9,311 bases of DNA, from positions 1 through 9,311 of the forward strand of contig CALMIW010000699.1 of the NCBI GenBank assembly GCA_937864275.1. The letters are read 5' to 3'. Below, piece by piece: positions 6,384 to 9,311 of the stretch. Positions within the stretch are counted from its first letter, which is position 1. Every line of letters begins with the position of its first letter. Position numbers and translations under genes: made by a program. Below the pieces are notes generated by a model. The model was given only the letters and a program-made list of their open reading frames with translations, was not told where the DNA came from and did not search any database. The stretch comes from an uncultured Dehalococcoidia bacterium (lineage in GTDB: Bacteria > Chloroflexota > Dehalococcoidia > Tepidiformales > Tepidiformaceae).

Positions 6384-8968
6384 CCGACACATCAGATGAC
6401 GAGAACAGCGCCGAACAGACGTCGGCCTTGCAAGTCGATCCCCGCGAGACGTTGGCGACGTGGGCCAATGGCCAGGACGAGTGGGTTCGGTACATCGTCC
6501 GGCAGGTCCTGAGCACCGGACGGCCGTTGACTGATGGAGATGTTGACGCCGCCCATGAACTCTTCCGACAGGAGAAGGGTCTTGACGATCGGTCGTTGCC
6601 AACCGAGGACCCGCTCGCGTTGGAGTCGAACGAGGAGGACTCAGAGCTTCCCCTCGCCATCACCAAGCTCTCCGAAGTGACAGGGGTCAACGCGATCGTC
6701 CCTGGCAGCGTGATTGAGCCACACGAGGGGATGACGGTCCTGTTCGGCGAGAACGGGACTGGGAAGACTGGATACTCACGAGTCTTCAAGGCGGTTGCTG
6801 GGAGCCGGACTGCCGATGTGGTCCTCGGCGACATCAGCGCCGCGGACGTCGCACCTCAGTCGGCACGCATCGAGTACACGTTGGGCGGTGAGGCACAGGA
6901 GTTCGCCTGGACGGGCGAGCAGGGCCAACCGCCGTTCACTCGCATGTCCATCTTCGACAGCCCGTCGGTCAACTTCCACGTTGATGACGATCTCGAGTAC
7001 GTCTACGTGCCAAGCGTGCTGGCGCTGTACAACCACGTGATCAGTGCTACCCAGGCGGTCAAGACGCTGATCGATCAGACAATCAGTGACCTGGGGACCG
7101 GAGCGACAGCGCTTCTCTCTCGGTTTCCTCGCGAGTCCACCATCTATCCGCTCATAGAGACTCTTGGCGCGACGACGGACCTAGCGGAACTCCGCGAACG
7201 GTCAGACGGCGCGGATGATGTGGATGGGCGTATCGAGGTCCTGCGCCGCTCAGTCGGAGCCTTGGAGGCGAACACGCTCCCTGCGCAGATTTCCGAGAGA
7301 CAGCGACATATGGGCGCGCTGCAGCAGGCGAAGGTCGCTTCCGACGCCCTGGCGACGCTCGACGTCTCGTCCCTCACCGGTGCAAGTACGCGCCGCGTGG
7401 AGCTACGCGAGGACTACAGGCGCTTCCGGACGAGCCTGTTCGAAGCCGCTGATCTTCCGGCGCCGCCGGACGAGACCTGGGAGGCATTCGTATCGAGCGG
7501 CGACCGATACCGACAGCATCTGGAAGGGCTCGAGGTCCACGATGCTGCACGCTGCCTCTACTGTCGCCAGTCGCTTGCTGACCCGGCTCGGGAACTCATT
7601 GCCAAGTACGGCGGCTACCTGAGCGACAAGATCAGTCAGGACATCGCGAAGGTCGACTCGGAGATCCTTGCGCTGACCGGACCAATATTGTCGCTCGCCC
7701 TGAACGAGGTGGACGCGCTCCTCAAGGAGTACGAAGAACGACAAGACCGCCCACCCTTCTACGAGCACCTACGCAATCTGGAGACAGCAGCAAGGTCTTC
7801 TGCCGAGGCGATTCGAGGCGAGGCAGCGGTTGACAGTGGTCTACCCGGTGCGGCGACGGAACTCCTGGGTCAGGTCGCAGCAGCGTTGGAGAGCGTGGAG
7901 GCGGAGCTCACGCTGCTGAAGGAGCAGGCCGCCAACAGGGCGACAGCCTTGGCCGAGCAGCGGCGCGACCTCGCCGAGTTGACTGCCGCGGCCGAACTGG
8001 CCAGGTCATGGACAACCATCGAAAGCCAGGTTTCTCGTGCGAAGGAAGCCGACAAACTCAGACTCCTGGTACGGCCGTTCTCCACCATCAGCCGAGCTGT
8101 GACCGAACTCGCGAAGGCAGCAAGCGACCAGCTGATCAACGAGAGCTTCGACCAGCTATTCGCCGAGGAGTGCGAGGCCCTTCGTGCTCCGTCTCTGAAG
8201 GTTGAGTTCGTGGGGAGACGGGGTAGAGCACAGCGGCGCAAAATGTTGGCGGGGAACCACAAACCGTCGAAGGTTCTCTCCGAGGGCGAGCAGAAGGTCC
8301 TTGCCCTGGCCGACTTCTTGGCTGAGGCGCGGCTCGCTGGCATCACGGCTCCCATCGTCTTCGACGATCCGGTGTCGAGCTTGGACCACCGTCGAATCAA
8401 CGAGGTCGCTCGTCGCGTCGCGAACCTGGCGGAGCACAACCAGGTGATTGTCTTCACCCACGACATCTTCTTTGCCACCACCCTGCTGACGCTGTTCGAG
8501 ACAACGAAGCGGTGTGCCTACTTCCAGGTCACGGACGAAGACGGCAAGGGTCGCGTCACCCGTGCCAGCGGACCGCGGTGGGACACGCTCGGCGCGCTCA
8601 AGGCCAATATCAACAAGACGATCGAGGCCGCTCATGCCGTCGAGGGTGAGGCGCGCGCAGCCTTGGTGCGGGAGGGCTACGACTGGATCCGGTCATGGTG
8701 CGAAGTCTTCACGGAGACGGAATTGCTACAAGGGGTATCTCAGCGGTACCAGCCGAATATCCGAATGACTGTCCTAGGGAACATCAAGGCGGATGCCCTG
8801 CCAGCGGCGACAGCTATCGTGACCCGGATTTTCGAGGATGCGTGTCGGTACATCCCTGGGCACTCGCAGCCGCTCGCCACCCTCGGTGTCGCGCCCCCCC
8901 TGCCCGGGCTCGAGGCGCCCTGGAAGGAGCTGCAGGAGGCGCGAAAGGCATACCTGGATGCGTCGTAG
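6380..8968 (+). CDS. AAA_13/RloC-PrrC-like ABC ATPase with C-terminal HEPN-like motif
   Basis: 862 residues. An N-terminal helical domain (about 20-70, with W..GQ..W and LTDGDVDAAHELF) precedes the ATPase, as in many defence ATPases. Walker A is GENGTGKT (123-130). Coiled-coil segments (about 280-325 and 491-544) flank CLYC (C392, C395), a zinc-hook-like turn as in RloC. The signature is LSEGEQ (633-638), Walker B is IVFDDP (659-664), the D-loop is SSLD (666-669) and the switch is THD (H694). The C-terminal ~165 residues contain RYIPGH (R823 to H828), an R-x4-H spacing that matches the HEPN ribonuclease consensus. Family knowledge: PrrC and RloC are tRNA anticodon nucleases with an ABC ATPase and a HEPN-type C-terminus. 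RNase activity here is inferred, and a DNA-damage-type ATPase remains possible. It follows the ABC-3C cassette on the same strand with no terminator seen between, so it may be co-transcribed. Confidence 0.82.
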   Translation: MTDTSDDENSAEQTSALQVDPRETLATWANGQDEWVRYIVRQVLSTGRPLTDGDVDAAHELFRQEKGLDDRSLPTEDPLALESNEEDSELPLAITKLSEVTGVNAIVPGSVIEPHEGMTVLFGENGTGKTGYSRVFKAVAGSRTADVVLGDISAADVAPQSARIEYTLGGEAQEFAWTGEQGQPPFTRMSIFDSPSVNFHVDDDLEYVYVPSVLALYNHVISATQAVKTLIDQTISDLGTGATALLSRFPRESTIYPLIETLGATTDLAELRERSDGADDVDGRIEVLRRSVGALEANTLPAQISERQRHMGALQQAKVASDALATLDVSSLTGASTRRVELREDYRRFRTSLFEAADLPAPPDETWEAFVSSGDRYRQHLEGLEVHDAARCLYCRQSLADPARELIAKYGGYLSDKISQDIAKVDSEILALTGPILSLALNEVDALLKEYEERQDRPPFYEHLRNLETAARSSAEAIRGEAAVDSGLPGAATELLGQVAAALESVEAELTLLKEQAANRATALAEQRRDLAELTAAAELARSWTTIESQVSRAKEADKLRLLVRPFSTISRAVTELAKAASDQLINESFDQLFAEECEALRAPSLKVEFVGRRGRAQRRKMLAGNHKPSKVLSEGEQKVLALADFLAEARLAGITAPIVFDDPVSSLDHRRINEVARRVANLAEHNQVIVFTHDIFFATTLLTLFETTKRCAYFQVTDEDGKGRVTRASGPRWDTLGALKANINKTIEAAHAVEGEARAALVREGYDWIRSWCEVFTETELLQGVSQRYQPNIRMTVLGNIKADALPAATAIVTRIFEDACRYIPGHSQPLATLGVAPPLPGLEAPWKELQEARKAYLDAS

Positions 8969-9082
8969 GTCTCTGTGGCTCGCCGACACATGTGAAGCAG
9001 CAGATCCATGACAGGGGTGGGGAGGGCAAGGTGTGGCCGTGCCAGCACCTCGCCGTCGGAAGCACAGTTCAGCGGAACCCCA

Positions 9083-9134
9083 AGATCAGCCGACTGACGT
9101 CGAGTCCACCAGATCAGCGCTCGAGGAGATCAGC
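9083..9134 (+). repeat. Three direct copies of AGATCAGC
   Basis: Exact copies lie at 9083-9090, 9111-9118 and 9127-9134, spaced 28 and 16 bases apart. The first and third extend to AGATCAGCCG. Three exact 8-mers in 52 bases is more than expected by chance, but they fall within the possible 35-codon ORF. They may be protein-binding iterons; function is unknown. Confidence 0.45.
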
Positions 9135-9186
9135 CGCTGAGCGAAGAGACTGGCTGGGTAGCGGACAGCTCCAACGGCACTGAGAT

Positions 9187-9207
9187 TTCTACTGTTCCTT
9201 CTACTGT
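9187..9207 (+). repeat. Tandem TTCTACTGT pair, 12-base period
   Basis: Two exact 9-base copies (9187-9195 and 9199-9207) are separated by TCC. This is a local A/T-richer patch in GC-rich DNA, as might occur at an operator or a recombinase arm site. No function can be assigned. Confidence 0.45.
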
Positions 9208-9215
9208 GCGGCGCG

Positions 9216-9232
9216 GTACGGGGGTGTACGGG
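9216..9232 (+). repeat. Tandem GTACGGG pair, 10-base period
   Basis: Two exact 7-base copies (9216-9222 and 9226-9232) are separated by GGT, placing them about one helical turn apart. They sit just after the TTCTACTGT pair, which would suit cooperative binding by a regulator; this is inference only. Confidence 0.4.
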
Positions 9233-9311
9233 CTGGCACGGCGGGGGGAGAGGGATCGGCGAAACACCAGCACAAGGGCACGATCTGGGGCCCGTTGGGA
9301 CGGCTTTAGCG

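Larger units (their letters stand above)
8969..9311. other. Non-coding or unassigned 3' region with short repeats
   Basis: No ORF here has a recognisable product. The best small candidate is a 35-codon ORF at 9033-9140 (+), GTG start with GGAGGG (9021-9026) six bases upstream, basic then acidic, no known family. A second + frame is open from 9098 to the window end without a good early start and might be the beginning of a gene outside the window. I see no T-tract terminator after 8968 and no clear -35/-10 pair. Three short direct-repeat families are listed separately; they could be regulator sites for a downstream gene. Confidence 0.5.

Noticed and set aside
5065..6834. 589-codon open frame on the minus strand
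   Set aside because: It lies opposite the DUF3732 gene, the gap and the start of the RloC-like gene, whose motifs are clear on the + strand. Long antisense frames are common in GC-rich coding DNA.
1..9311. CRISPR array, tRNA/rRNA genes, insertion-sequence ends
   Set aside because: No regularly spaced repeats, cloverleaf-like segments or transposase motifs were seen on either strand.

Overview
The window is a high-GC stretch with G/C-biased codons, GTG starts and stop/start overlaps. This suggests a high-GC bacterium, most likely an actinobacterium, though no marker gene fixes the taxon. Every supported gene is on the + strand. The content reads as part of an anti-phage or conflict island: no housekeeping, tRNA, rRNA, CRISPR or transposase gene was seen.

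Layout. (1) Positions 1-2373 hold the C-terminal ~790 residues of a large DUF499-family ATPase whose start and Walker A lie outside the window. This family is known from DUF1156-methylase/DUF499 defence loci. (2) A 71-base gap with a hairpin and a possible 24-codon linking ORF leads to (3) a three-gene ABC-three-component (ABC-3C) cassette. It consists of a ~409-aa effector-type protein with a nuclease-like N-terminus (2445-3674), a 165-aa middle component (3671-4168) and a DUF3732 ABC/SMC-like ATPase (4165-6195). Both internal junctions are 4-base overlaps (GTGA, ATGA). (4) A 184-base gap is spanned by one small ORF (6195-6383) that overlaps both neighbours. (5) Positions 6380-8968 encode an 862-aa AAA_13/RloC-PrrC-like ATPase with a mid-coil CxxC and a C-terminal R-x4-H motif reminiscent of HEPN ribonucleases. 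(6) Positions 8969-9311 hold no convincing gene but three families of short direct repeats.

How they may work together (inference). In the ABC-3C scheme the DUF3732 ATPase senses a nucleoprotein or invader state, and the middle component links it to the effector, here probably a DNase. The RloC-like ATPase could be a second, RNA-directed effector, either independent or a fourth member of the same operon. The DUF499 ATPase probably belongs to a methylase-linked system extending upstream. Its codon use appears more G/C-biased than that of the downstream genes, so the window may join two defence modules of different origin. The continuous strand and the bridging of every junction by overlapping or abutting reading frames would still allow co-expression.
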